Assembly: GCF_000420825.1 (NCBI RefSeq)
Contig: NZ_ATVR01000002.1
Span: 1-64,000, forward strand
Reading direction: 5' to 3'
Source of the DNA: Butyrivibrio sp. AE2015
GTDB lineage: Bacteria; Bacillota; Clostridia; Lachnospirales; Lachnospiraceae
Length of the DNA stretch: 64,000 nt
The position numbers and the translations under genes are program-made. How positions within the stretch are numbered: the stretch's first letter is position 1; each line of letters opens with the position of its first letter. Below are positions 36,354 through 45,586 of this stretch, piece by piece. The notes below the pieces were generated by a model that ran no database searches, had not been told where the DNA came from, and saw only the letters and a list, made by a program, of their open reading frames with translations.

Positions 36354-37640
36354 ATGAATGGTTCTTGGATAAGCAGTTTTACATCTGTTGGTTATTACCT
36401 CGAGATACTCATTGCTGAGTTTCTATTCCTTCAGACCTTTGAAAAAAGAAATCTATTTATATTTAGATTTGCAGCTCTTTTGCTGATTTCTTTTCCACTT
36501 GTATTTCTTATAGATCTTGATAGTACAGATTCTACATTCATCAGATTTTTCATGCTTCTTTTAATCATCGGAGTATCCATAATCTTTTATCTTAGTAATT
36601 ACAAGGGCAATACCTTTTCAGTCATTTCTTCCTGTATCAACGGTGTTGCCACGCAGCATATCGCCAATAAGTTTACTGTACTGATATCACTAATTCCTTT
36701 TGTAAAAAGAATAAATGCCATTTCTTTTATCTGTCCAATATTGTTAGAGATGCTTGTCTTTTCAGTGGTGTACCTGGTCGTATTCTTTTTGGTTGCTACG
36801 AATTTCCATTTTGAAAAGAACTCCATCAGGCTAAATGTTCTCTCTATCACGATCATCCTCACATGTATAGGCGTAAACAGACTGGTTGTAGACCACAGTT
36901 CTGGCAACATCTACTACGAGCTTGCAGCTTGCACATACGCTATCATATGCTGTGCACTGGCTCTTGCAATGCAGCTCTACCTTTATAAGTGGCAGGAAGA
37001 AAAATCAGAATCCCTTGTTATAAAAGGTCTTTTGTCTGCTTCCGAAAAACAGTATGAGCAGTGGAAAGCAATGGTTCAGTTTACTAACATTCAGACTCAT
37101 GACTTAAAGCATATGCTGGACAGGATTGAGCGCCTTGCAGATGAGAACAAGCTTGATGTGCCGGATCTTTCACCTATCAGAGATTCGATTGAAGGCTTCG
37201 CTCCCCTGGTAAAAACAGGCAACGAAGTTCTTGATGTTCTTCTTAGAAATATGAGCACTCTCTGCAAACAGCAGAATATCCGCTTTAACTGCGTAAGCTA
37301 CACAGATTCTCTCGGTGCCTATGACAGCATGTCCTTGTATTTTCTTTTTGCCAATGCAATAGATAATGCAAGAGCTGGCGCCGATTCTGTAACAGATCCC
37401 GACAAGCGAGTAATTGACGTAAGTCTTAAAAAGTTCGGCGATTCTGTTATTATCCATATTTGGAACTATTTTGAAGGGGAGATTGTTTTTGACGGCCAGC
37501 TCCCTGTCAGAGAAAAAAATGAGAGTGGCCATGGATTTGGAGTAAAGAGCATAAAGATGCTGGTTGATAAGTTTGAAGGCGCCATGAACGCATACGCTGA
37601 AGAAAATGTATTTCACCTGAATATTATTCTTCCTATTTAA
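36354..37640 (+). CDS. GHKL-type sensor histidine kinase
   Basis: A 428-residue kinase: six or seven N-terminal membrane helices (about 10-205), a phosphoacceptor helix with TNIQTHDLKHMLDRI (H near 247) and a GHKL ATPase (SLYFLFANAIDNARAGA, GHGFGVKSIKML). Similar in design to AgrC-type sensors of LytTR partners. Signal is unknown; the membrane domain could sense a peptide or small molecule. Confidence 0.9.
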   Translation: MNGSWISSFTSVGYYLEILIAEFLFLQTFEKRNLFIFRFAALLLISFPLVFLIDLDSTDSTFIRFFMLLLIIGVSIIFYLSNYKGNTFSVISSCINGVATQHIANKFTVLISLIPFVKRINAISFICPILLEMLVFSVVYLVVFFLVATNFHFEKNSIRLNVLSITIILTCIGVNRLVVDHSSGNIYYELAACTYAIICCALALAMQLYLYKWQEEKSESLVIKGLLSASEKQYEQWKAMVQFTNIQTHDLKHMLDRIERLADENKLDVPDLSPIRDSIEGFAPLVKTGNEVLDVLLRNMSTLCKQQNIRFNCVSYTDSLGAYDSMSLYFLFANAIDNARAGADSVTDPDKRVIDVSLKKFGDSVIIHIWNYFEGEIVFDGQLPVREKNESGHGFGVKSIKMLVDKFEGAMNAYAEENVFHLNIILPI

Positions 37641-37714
37641 CTTTTAAAACCGGGGCAATTAATGTACAATAACTTTATCTTTACTAGCACATTCCGTGCG
37701 GAAACGGGGATAAA

Positions 37715-38653
37715 ATGGACAATATTAAGGCTGTAGTTTCTCTAGGACACGAAGCTCTCGGTGTTACAACCAATGAGCAGATGAATGCAACAAAGGTCAC
37801 TGCCAAGGCATTGGCGGATCTCATAGAAGCTGGTTATCAGCTCGTCATCACCCACAGTAACGGACCTCAGGTCAGCATGATTCATAAAGCGATGACTGAG
37901 CTCCACAGAATCTATATCGACTACACAGCTGCTCCCATGTGCGTATGTAACGCTATGAGCCAGGGTTATGTAGGTTACGATATTCAGAACTCCCTAAAAA
38001 CAGAACTTACAAGTCGCGGCATCTCAACACCTGTAAGCACACTCCTTACCCAAGTTACAGTAGATCCTTATGATGAGGCTTTTTACGCTCCTACCAAGGC
38101 AATCGGAAGAAACATGTCAAAGGAAGATGCTGACACCGAAATTAAAAAGGGTAATTTTGTAAAAGAAATTCCAGGCAAAGGCTATCGCAGAATAATTGCT
38201 GCTCCAAAGCCTATTGATATTGTAGAAATAGATGCCATCAGAGCACTTGTAGATGCAGGACAGGAAGTTATAGCCTGTGGCGGCGGCGGAATTCCTGTAA
38301 TTGAACAGGGCCACGTACTTAAGGGCGCTTCCGCTGTTATTGAAAAAGATGCCATTGCCGGTAAGCTTGCTGCAGACCTTAAATCCGACAAGCTTATAAT
38401 CCTTACTTCCGTTCCTTATGTATATACAAACTTTGGCAAAGAGGATCAGCAGCCAATTCAGAAGATGAATGTTGAGGCAGCTAAGAAATATATCGAAGCC
38501 GGAGAATTCGGCGAAGTTGACATGCTTCCAAAAATTGAAGCAGCTATCGAGTTCCTTGAAGCAAATCATAATGGCGAAGTTCTTATCACTTCTCTTGATT
38601 CTGTTAAGGATGCGCTCAAGGGCAAAGCAGGAACACAGATCGTATTTGAATAA
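37715..38653 (+). CDS. arcC: Carbamate kinase
   Basis: A 312-residue cytoplasmic enzyme that converts carbamoyl phosphate and ADP to carbamate and ATP. Motifs: N-terminal VSLGHEALG, THSNGPQVS (near 45), and CGGGGIPV and EKDAIAGKLAADL for nucleotide binding. Arginine deiminase and ornithine transcarbamylase genes are not adjacent, so it stands alone. The small hairpin TTCCGTGCGGAA precedes the ribosome site; a terminator follows. Confidence 0.95.
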   Translation: MDNIKAVVSLGHEALGVTTNEQMNATKVTAKALADLIEAGYQLVITHSNGPQVSMIHKAMTELHRIYIDYTAAPMCVCNAMSQGYVGYDIQNSLKTELTSRGISTPVSTLLTQVTVDPYDEAFYAPTKAIGRNMSKEDADTEIKKGNFVKEIPGKGYRRIIAAPKPIDIVEIDAIRALVDAGQEVIACGGGGIPVIEQGHVLKGASAVIEKDAIAGKLAADLKSDKLIILTSVPYVYTNFGKEDQQPIQKMNVEAAKKYIEAGEFGEVDMLPKIEAAIEFLEANHNGEVLITSLDSVKDALKGKAGTQIVFE

Positions 38654-38669
38654 TAACTCAGCATTACTA

Positions 38670-38703
38670 AAATAGCCCAGTGCACACGCACCGGGCTATT
38701 TCT
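38670..38703. terminator. Terminator after carbamate kinase
   Basis: Stem AAATAGCCC-GTGC with GCAC-GGGCTATTT, followed on the plus strand by TTTCTTT. Lies between convergent genes and may act on both. Confidence 0.75.
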
Positions 38704-38720
38704 TTATCTCTTTTTACCTA

Positions 38721-38930
38721 TCACTCGATTGGTTCGATATTAACTGAAAGTCTTCCACCATCCCAGCTATCGTTTGTACGATTCTCATCATCAATAAATT
38801 CCGGTTCGGAATAGGCATCAGAAGTAAAAGATGAAGACCCTGCAAAAACTGCTGCCCCAGCCAGAATTCCTACAATTGCAATTTTATGCTTTGCTACCAT
38901 TCCTACAATACTTTTTATATCCACTCCCAT
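38721..38930 (-). CDS. Small single-span membrane protein of the GH32 operon
   Basis: A 69-residue protein: short N-terminus, one membrane helix (about 16-33, KIAIVGILAGAAVFAGSS) and an acidic tail. GGGAGG lies six bases before the ATG, a strong site. It starts 22 bases after the GH32-like lipoprotein gene and probably shares its mRNA. No family recognised. Confidence 0.6.
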   Translation of the reverse strand: MGVDIKSIVGMVAKHKIAIVGILAGAAVFAGSSSFTSDAYSEPEFIDDENRTNDSWDGGRLSVNIEPIE

Positions 38931-38952
38931 ATGCTTCCTCCCAAAAGCAGTT

Positions 38953-40473
38953 CTACTTATATGCTCTAATGTTGTCGAATTTTACTTTTGTTCCAACACC
39001 AAACACTCCCCAGTCTGATCCCTGCGACATATACATCCTTGTTGTGAAAGCCATTTTCTCATTGACATACATGCAGACAACACCATCTGAAACCAGCATG
39101 GAGACATCAAGCTGATCCGATCCTGAAATATCGAAATCGACATAGGACTGTGCCTTTCTCTCCATGATGTTTTCGCCGTTGTAAAACTCAATTCTGTTTG
39201 TTGCCCCATTAAATATGATGTTCAGTCTCCCCACATTTTCATCATTGGTGTTGAAGCAAAAACCAAACATGCCGTCCTTATCGAATTCCTTTATGGTTGT
39301 CTTTATGAGATAACTCCCCAGAAGGTCCTTGAACCCTGCCATCTCATACTGATCTCCTGCAAAAGAGATACTGCCCTCTTCAACAGATGTAGTTTCTGTC
39401 ATTTTTAACGGCTCTACTGCCAGTTCATTAGAAAAGAGCTCTTCGACTTTTGGATTTAATACAGGAAAAAGGCTGCCATCTTCATTCTGTCTCAAAAGAT
39501 GTGTGACCATATTTCCGCCCCAGTCATAGTCCTCTGAGTCTGCGTGCTTCTTTTTGGTTCCATTCCAGCCTACGACATAGAGATTATCCCCATCTGTCTC
39601 CATTCGGCCGGCGTAAAATCCATTACAGTCAAAAATATCCTGATCCGGAATTGTAAATGGTCCATCGATACTGTCCGCTATTCTGTAATGCACCAGCCTG
39701 TCAGGCCACTGATCAGAAAATGCCAGATACCATTTTCCCTTATATGTAAGAAGTGATGGACATTCCAAATTCGAATCCGTCCCCATGTCATTTTCAAAGA
39801 ACACACCGGCATCTTCCCAGCTCTTTAGATCATCTGATGTGAACCTGGCTATAACTCCTATGTTGTCCTTTCTTGTGGCTACCAGCATGTTATAAAGGCC
39901 ATCTGATTCTACATAGTATACGTAAGGGTCTCTGAAATCGTTTTGTGCATAATTATCACCAGCATACAGCGTATCCTCTGGAATTTTTTCCCAATTCTCC
40001 ATGTCTGGACTTACGGCATGCATGACCGCTTCTTTTGGCTCAAACATATCATTATGTCCAGTATAAAAAGCATGGTACTGGCCATCCTTCCCCTTAATAA
40101 CTGATCCGGTACCAAGCGCTATATCCTGATCTTCAACTGAATCGCCGTAGTTTAGGACAACTCCTTTGTCTTCATAAGAAGAGAAATCTGTAGTCTTTAT
40201 AAGTCCCCAGGGGTGATAACCCTGTTTACCATCCCTTTGATCAGCCAGATAGAATACATTGTATGTCTCATCGTCATAAAAAGGCATTGTATCACCTACA
40301 AGTCCCTCCACCGATGCAGGAAAAATCACATGATCTTCTATGCTCTCCCCCAGGTAGTTTTCTTCCTTAGTTTCCACAGTATCCACTACTTCTTCATTCG
40401 TTTTTTCTGCCCCACATCCAACACTTGCCACAGCGAGCATGCCAACCAATACCAAAGCATTTAACCGTTGCAT
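38953..40473 (-). CDS. GH32-like lipoprotein (fructan-type glycosidase)
   Basis: A 506-residue lipoprotein: signal ending ASVGC (Cys20, lipobox). The five-bladed fold shows GDTMPFYDD in place of the classic WMNDPNG, GTGSVI, FYTGHND, FRDP and LECPSLL; RDP and EC motifs are typical of GH32 fructosidases. C-terminal beta-sandwich (about 370-506). Substrate likely a fructan such as levan or inulin, but an invertase-like role is also possible. Divergent from a LacI regulator and preceded by a palindrome that may be its operator. Confidence 0.8.
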   Translation of the reverse strand: MQRLNALVLVGMLAVASVGCGAEKTNEEVVDTVETKEENYLGESIEDHVIFPASVEGLVGDTMPFYDDETYNVFYLADQRDGKQGYHPWGLIKTTDFSSYEDKGVVLNYGDSVEDQDIALGTGSVIKGKDGQYHAFYTGHNDMFEPKEAVMHAVSPDMENWEKIPEDTLYAGDNYAQNDFRDPYVYYVESDGLYNMLVATRKDNIGVIARFTSDDLKSWEDAGVFFENDMGTDSNLECPSLLTYKGKWYLAFSDQWPDRLVHYRIADSIDGPFTIPDQDIFDCNGFYAGRMETDGDNLYVVGWNGTKKKHADSEDYDWGGNMVTHLLRQNEDGSLFPVLNPKVEELFSNELAVEPLKMTETTSVEEGSISFAGDQYEMAGFKDLLGSYLIKTTIKEFDKDGMFGFCFNTNDENVGRLNIIFNGATNRIEFYNGENIMERKAQSYVDFDISGSDQLDVSMLVSDGVVCMYVNEKMAFTTRMYMSQGSDWGVFGVGTKVKFDNIRAYK

Positions 40474-40486
40474 AATTCCTCCTTTG

Positions 40487-40498
40487 GTGCTTTTGCAC
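40487..40498. promoter_or_regulatory. Candidate LacI operator before the GH32 gene
   Basis: GTGC-TTTT-GCAC palindrome just upstream of the ribosome site of the GH32-like gene. A LacI-family gene lies divergently 210 bases away. Function is inferred. Confidence 0.4.
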
Positions 40499-40632
40499 TA
40501 TCTTTTGACAGATTCAATATAGCATTATGTTTCATTTGTATCAATATAAAAGTGCATATGCCTCACATTTTCGTAAAATACTACATTTTTTCTGTTTTAT
40601 TTTTTGTTTAATATGCACACTTGTTTCTCCAG

Positions 40633-40672
40633 GAATGTTGCATTTGACACATTCATATAGCTAAGATATGAT
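40633..40672 (+). promoter_or_regulatory. Promoter of the LacI gene with overlapping inverted repeat
   Basis: TTGACA (40644-40649) and TATGAT (40667-40672) with 17-base spacing. An inverted repeat GAATGT-N10-ACATTC (40633-40654) spans the -35 box, a natural position for autorepression. The -10 box is 37 bases before the ATG. Confidence 0.75.
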
Positions 40673-40709
40673 ATTTTAAGGTCCGACTTTATTTGATTGG
40701 GGATACATT

Positions 40710-41774
40710 ATGAGTAAAAGAGTTACTTTACAAGAAATAGCAGATGCTCTCGGAATGTCCAGAAATACTATATCCAGAGCACTTAACAATTCCGGAAGCG
40801 TATCCATTGATACCAGAAACAAGATATGTCAGATGGCAACAGCAATGGGATACAAACAGTTCAATTTGGTTGACACAGCCGTCAACCCTTCCACGTCACT
40901 GCCTGCCGCAAATAGCGGAAAAACAGAGATTGCACTGCTTACACATGCTTTTCCCGGAGCTTCGCACTCAGGAAACAAGCTCCTTGAAGCATTCCAAAAC
41001 AGGATCGATTCTTTGGGGTACAAGCTTTCAATTAATATAATCAAGGATACTGACATTGATAACTTAACCCTTCCTACCAATATAAATCCTGATAATATTG
41101 CGGGCATTTTCTGTATAGAAATGTTTTCTGACAAATACAGTAAATTCCTGTGTGATCTAAATATTCCTATTCTTTTTGTAGACACACCTCTTGTGCAAAA
41201 AATATCTCTAAATGCAGACACACTATACATGGAGAATATCACAAGCGTTTATCGCCTCGTAGACTCTTTTATCCAGGAAGGAAAAAAGAACATTTCTTTT
41301 GTAGGCGACAGATTTCACTGTCAGTCTTTTTACGAAAGATGGCAGGCATATGTTTCAGCAATGACTGACAACGGAATCAGTATCGAAACCGGCAACAGCA
41401 TTTTGGAGGATGACTCCATGCCTTACCGTGACATTGACTGGCTTGCTGATAAGATCAGAGCTTTAAATAAAAGGCCGGAGGTTTTCTTTTGTGCCAACGA
41501 TTTCCTTGCCATATGCACAATTAAAGCCCTTAGAAAACTAGGCTTAAATGTACCTGATGATGTATTGGTATGTGGCTTTGACAATGCACCTGAGGCAACA
41601 ATTATTGATCCGGGTTTAACAACTGTAAAAATACACAGCAGTTCAATGGGATATATTGCCGCAGATATTTTGCTTTCACGAATTGCCAATCCGCATACTC
41701 CATATAAAAAGACCTATATAGAAACCGACATAATCCTTCGTGAGTCCACAGGTTCAGTACACATCTCTGTCTGA
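40710..41774 (+). CDS. LacI-family transcription regulator
   Basis: A 354-residue repressor: N-terminal helix-turn-helix VTLQEIADALGMSRNTISRALN (residues 4-25) and a periplasmic-binding-protein-like effector domain (about 75-345) with FFCANDFLAICTIKALRKLG and VCGFDNAPEA. It is divergent from the GH32-like gene and presumably responds to its sugar product. No hinge YxPN motif of the classic type is evident, as the linker reads MGYKQFN. Confidence 0.93.
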   Translation: MSKRVTLQEIADALGMSRNTISRALNNSGSVSIDTRNKICQMATAMGYKQFNLVDTAVNPSTSLPAANSGKTEIALLTHAFPGASHSGNKLLEAFQNRIDSLGYKLSINIIKDTDIDNLTLPTNINPDNIAGIFCIEMFSDKYSKFLCDLNIPILFVDTPLVQKISLNADTLYMENITSVYRLVDSFIQEGKKNISFVGDRFHCQSFYERWQAYVSAMTDNGISIETGNSILEDDSMPYRDIDWLADKIRALNKRPEVFFCANDFLAICTIKALRKLGLNVPDDVLVCGFDNAPEATIIDPGLTTVKIHSSSMGYIAADILLSRIANPHTPYKKTYIETDIILRESTGSVHISV

Positions 41775-41887
41775 ATCAAACATTAGCTCAATCATCTGTT
41801 AATAGAATGTTAACTTGTAAGGATGCGCCCGGTGTGCATATAATAACTTCATGGGTTTAGTAGTTTATATTGAAGATTGGAGTAGTT

Positions 41888-43444
41888 ATGACAAATAACA
41901 GAGACGACGAATTTGATTTCAGAGAAGTCAAAGACGGCGAGGAATCCGAAGTTGTGGATACTACAACTGATTCAGCTGCCTCTGACGATAAATCTGATAA
42001 TACATCGAATAATAATGAAGAAAAAACTGAATACGAAGATGTCTGCTTTGTCTGCAGACGTCCTGAAAGCAAAGCTGGCAAGATGTTCCATCTTCCAAAC
42101 AACATCTGCATCTGCAATGACTGCATGCAGAAGACCATGGATACTGTAAGCCAGTTTGACTATCAGAATCTTTTGAACAATCCAAATCTCATGAATGAGC
42201 TCAACAAGAATCAGAATGGATTCCCAGGATTTGGATTCTTTAACATGGACAACAACAATGGTTTCAACATGGGCGGCATACCAAACTCTCAGAAGATAAA
42301 GAAAAAAAGCGAGAGCAAGGTAAAACCTGCTTTTGACATCAAAAACATCCCTGCTCCTCACAAGATCAAGGCTAAACTTGATGAGTATGTTATCGGCCAG
42401 GATCAGGCCAAAAAGGTTATGTCTGTAGCAGTTTACAATCACTATAAGAGAGTAGCCACAGACACAATGGATGACATTGAAATTGAGAAATCAAACATTC
42501 TTTTACTGGGTCCAACAGGAAGCGGAAAAACATATCTTGTTAAGACCCTTGCAAAGCTCCTTGATGTTCCGCTTGCAATTGCTGATGCCACATCCCTTAC
42601 AGAGGCAGGATACATCGGCGATGATATCGAGAGTGTTGTTAGTAAGCTCCTTGCTGCAGCAGGCAATGATGTAGAAAAGACTGAGCATGGAATTATCTTT
42701 ATCGATGAAATAGATAAGATTGCCAAGAAAAAGAACACCACATCAAGAGATGTAAGCGGCGAGTCAGTTCAGCAGGGCATGCTCAAGCTCCTTGAAGGCT
42801 CTAACGTTGAAGTACCGGTAGGCGCCGGCAGCAAAAATGCCATGGTTCCTCTTACCACAGTAAACACCAGAAATATCCTGTTTATCTGCGGCGGTGCTTT
42901 CCCTGATCTTGAAGAGATCATTACACAGAGACTTAATAAACAGACATCAATTGGTTTTGATGCTGACCTTAAGGATAAATACGAAGATGACCCTAACATT
43001 CTTTCTAATGTTACAGTCGAAGACCTTAAGAAATTCGGAATGATTCCTGAGTTCCTCGGAAGACTTCCTATTATCTGCACACTTCAGGCTCTTACAAAGG
43101 ATATGCTTATCCAGATATTAAAAGAGCCTAAGAATGCGATACTTAAACAGTATCAGAAGCTCCTTGCGCTGGACGAAGTTGATCTTCAGTTCGATGACAG
43201 CGCACTTGAAGCTATCGCAGAAAAGGCACTTAAAAAAGATACCGGAGCCAGAGCTCTACGTGCCATCATAGAAGAATTCATGCTTGATATCATGTATGAG
43301 ATTCCAAAGGATGAGAACATTGGACGTGTAACCATCACAAGAGACTATATTGATGGCAAAGCCTCTCCTCTCATAGAGATCCGCGGTGATTCCATCCAGC
43401 CAAAGCTCCCTGTATTTAACACTGAGCAGGCCACATCAGTATAA
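41888..43444 (+). CDS. clpX: ClpX ATPase subunit with extended N-terminus
   Basis: Unfoldase of the ClpXP protease. 518 residues, about 100 more than usual. An acidic, Ser/Asn-rich stretch (1-50) precedes the zinc site (CFVC near 53-56, CICNDC near 75); a Asn/Gly/Phe-rich linker (about 95-140) precedes the AAA+ core with LLLGPTGSGKTYL (Walker A), FIDEIDKIAK (Walker B) and GARALRAI (sensor 2). The ATG at 41888 has GGAG five bases before it; an upstream TTG in frame is unlikely. clpP is not adjacent. The gene stands alone and ends with a strong terminator. Confidence 0.95.
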   Translation: MTNNRDDEFDFREVKDGEESEVVDTTTDSAASDDKSDNTSNNNEEKTEYEDVCFVCRRPESKAGKMFHLPNNICICNDCMQKTMDTVSQFDYQNLLNNPNLMNELNKNQNGFPGFGFFNMDNNNGFNMGGIPNSQKIKKKSESKVKPAFDIKNIPAPHKIKAKLDEYVIGQDQAKKVMSVAVYNHYKRVATDTMDDIEIEKSNILLLGPTGSGKTYLVKTLAKLLDVPLAIADATSLTEAGYIGDDIESVVSKLLAAAGNDVEKTEHGIIFIDEIDKIAKKKNTTSRDVSGESVQQGMLKLLEGSNVEVPVGAGSKNAMVPLTTVNTRNILFICGGAFPDLEEIITQRLNKQTSIGFDADLKDKYEDDPNILSNVTVEDLKKFGMIPEFLGRLPIICTLQALTKDMLIQILKEPKNAILKQYQKLLALDEVDLQFDDSALEAIAEKALKKDTGARALRAIIEEFMLDIMYEIPKDENIGRVTITRDYIDGKASPLIEIRGDSIQPKLPVFNTEQATSV

Positions 43445-43450
43445 GGACAA

Positions 43451-43498
43451 AAAAATATGCTGTGAAAAATGAGAAATCATTTTTCACAGCATATTTTT
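43451..43498. terminator. Bidirectional terminator between clpX and htrA
   Basis: A perfect 22-base-pair stem (from AAAAATATGCTGTG) with loop GAAA. It lies between convergent genes and gives a T-run in both directions (ATTTTT). Confidence 0.9.
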
Positions 43499-43506
43499 TA
43501 TTATCA

Positions 43507-45123
43507 TTAGTGTCCGCCGCCCTGCTGCTGGCTATTGCCACCATTCTGTCCATTCTTGTCATCTGGAAGTGCAGGCTGCTGCTGGCCGTTGTACTGATTT
43601 TCACCTGATCCTGCTGCGTTAGAATCTGTGCTGCTTGATGTGCTGGCTGCTTCACCAAGTGTTACATCAAGAGTTACTTCTGTGTAGCCTGAATCACTCT
43701 GTCTCATTACAGTGATCGGAACTGTTGTGCCCTTTGCGTAGTACTCAAGTCTGCTCTGCAGATCATCCATTGAGGTGATTTCTTCGCCATCGAAGGAAAT
43801 GATCACGTCGCCACTCTTAATGCCTGCATCGGCTGCTCCGCCGCCTTCATATACATCGTGAACAAGTACTCCAAGAGGAATTCCGTATACTTCATGAATC
43901 TCTGAAGGAACGCTTACACCTGAAATTCCGATATAGCCTCTGTCCTCATCAGATACCTTGCGCTTTGTCTCTTCGTTCATGAGCTTGTCGATGATAGGCT
44001 TTGCTACTGAAATAGGAATAGCATATCCCATACCTTCTACTGTATCTCCGCCAATCTTATTAGAGTTGATACCAATAACTTCGCCCTGAATGTTCAAAAG
44101 AGCTCCACCTGAGTTACCAGGGTTAATAGCTGCATCTGTCTGAATAAATGTATGTGTAACGCCTTCTTCAGTTTCAACCTCTCTGTTAATAGCTGAAATA
44201 ACACCTGTTGTAACAGACTGGCCATAACCAAGTGCGTTACCGATTGCTATTGCAGGTTCGCCAAGTGTAAGTGAATCACTGTCACCAAGAGTTGCAACCT
44301 TGATTGAGTCAAGTGTGTCTGATGAAACCTCATCGATTGATACGGCAATTACTGCAAGGTCCATATCTGAATCTGATCCCTTAACAACGGCCTCCACTGA
44401 TGAGTCGTCATTAAAGATTACTTCAAGGGAATCTGCACCCTCTACAACATGGTAGTTAGTTGCGATCAAAAGCTCTGTATCATTCTCACCTACAATAATA
44501 CCACTACCTGAAGCTGTAGCTTCCTGTGTCTGTGTGTATCCAAAGTAGCTTGCTGATGCTGTGTAGTTATTATGAATGATAACCATTGCAGGCATCACTT
44601 CTTCAACAACTTCTGTTACATCTGTTACAACTACTGATGTAGCTGCGCTGGTTGTTGTAGTTTCAACCTTTTTCTCTGTAGACTGCTCTGTTTCTGTGTT
44701 CTCAGAGTTATCTGCAGTCTGTGTTTCTTCTTTTGTCTGATCTTCAGTTACTTCCTGAGATTTTTCACTTGAAGCTAAAAGTGAAATATGTCTTGAATAT
44801 GCATAATATCCTGCACCAATACCTCCAACTACCAATGCAAGTATTAAAACTGCTGCAATAACAATTGCTGCTGTGTTTTTCTTTTTAGGTGGTTTGGGTG
44901 GTTCAGGTGTACTTCCAAAATTATTTCCACTATACTGATATGTTCCATATGTCTGCTGACCATTTCCATATCCGTATGAATTCTGACCGCCATATGAATT
45001 CTGATTATTTACATAATTATTATTTACATATCCATTTGAAGAAGTACTCTGTTGCCCGTATCCAGATCCATAACTATAAGATCCATAAGAATTGTTCTGT
45101 CCGTTTTTATCATCTTCAAACAT
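43507..45123 (-). CDS. htrA: HtrA/DegP-like membrane serine protease
   Basis: A 538-residue surface quality-control protease: cytoplasmic Tyr/Gly/Asn/Gln-rich N-terminus (about 1-80), one membrane helix (about 85-107), a Thr/Glu-rich linker, a trypsin-like domain with His in NYHVVEGAD, Asp in SDMDLAVI and Ser in NPGNSGGALL, then a PDZ domain (about 400-490) and a Gln/Gly tail. Separated from the previous gene by a terminator. The N-terminal low-complexity sequence is a feature of some Lachnospiraceae HtrA proteins. Confidence 0.95.
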   Translation of the reverse strand: MFEDDKNGQNNSYGSYSYGSGYGQQSTSSNGYVNNNYVNNQNSYGGQNSYGYGNGQQTYGTYQYSGNNFGSTPEPPKPPKKKNTAAIVIAAVLILALVVGGIGAGYYAYSRHISLLASSEKSQEVTEDQTKEETQTADNSENTETEQSTEKKVETTTTSAATSVVVTDVTEVVEEVMPAMVIIHNNYTASASYFGYTQTQEATASGSGIIVGENDTELLIATNYHVVEGADSLEVIFNDDSSVEAVVKGSDSDMDLAVIAVSIDEVSSDTLDSIKVATLGDSDSLTLGEPAIAIGNALGYGQSVTTGVISAINREVETEEGVTHTFIQTDAAINPGNSGGALLNIQGEVIGINSNKIGGDTVEGMGYAIPISVAKPIIDKLMNEETKRKVSDEDRGYIGISGVSVPSEIHEVYGIPLGVLVHDVYEGGGAADAGIKSGDVIISFDGEEITSMDDLQSRLEYYAKGTTVPITVMRQSDSGYTEVTLDVTLGEAASTSSSTDSNAAGSGENQYNGQQQPALPDDKNGQNGGNSQQQGGGH

Positions 45124-45264
45124 CTCTACTACCTTCTTCCTTTCTTTTTATGAAATTCAGTATAGTTTTATTCTGTGACGGAATTGTGTTCAATTTATAA
45201 TATAAAAATAATATTTTTTTTTATAATTTAGCAATACTCTCGAAAAGAAATTTCATATAATAAG

Positions 45265-45312
45265 AAGAAAATTCTCACATGCACCGCATCGTCAGCGCAG
45301 CATGTGAGAATT
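45265..45312 (-). terminator. Terminator after the small protein gene
   Basis: Stem AATTCTCACATGC/GCATGTGAGAATT (45270-45312) followed on the minus strand by TTCTTC. It closes the galE/PHP/small protein unit. Confidence 0.75.
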
Positions 45313-45316
45313 ATTA

Positions 45317-45586
45317 TCAATAGTCTTCTTCTATTACTTGAATTTCCATATAGTCAAAAGGTACGTCTTCAATAAAGGCATCCTTAGTAAATCTGCACTT
45401 GGCATGAATCTGAAAATCTCTGACTATAGGTTTAAGCCATATGGGCTTTGAAAGATCCATTTCATAGCAGGCCTTCTCTATTGAATTCATGACTTTATGT
45501 GTTCTGCTGTCTACAGTATCATCACACACAACCATGTCTTTGATCAGGTGATTATCGTCTATAAGTTTAACCCACAACCGAAACAT
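45317..45586 (-). CDS. Conserved-looking small cytoplasmic protein
   Basis: An 89-residue protein with no membrane helix or signal. Sequence MFRLWVKLIDDNHLIKDMVV and a charged, Cys-containing middle. It overlaps the PHP gene by 20 bases in another frame, so the two are translationally coupled. Codon use fits a real gene. No function is recognised; a co-regulated helper of the PHP protein is one guess. Confidence 0.75.
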   Translation of the reverse strand: MFRLWVKLIDDNHLIKDMVVCDDTVDSRTHKVMNSIEKACYEMDLSKPIWLKPIVRDFQIHAKCRFTKDAFIEDVPFDYMEIQVIEEDY

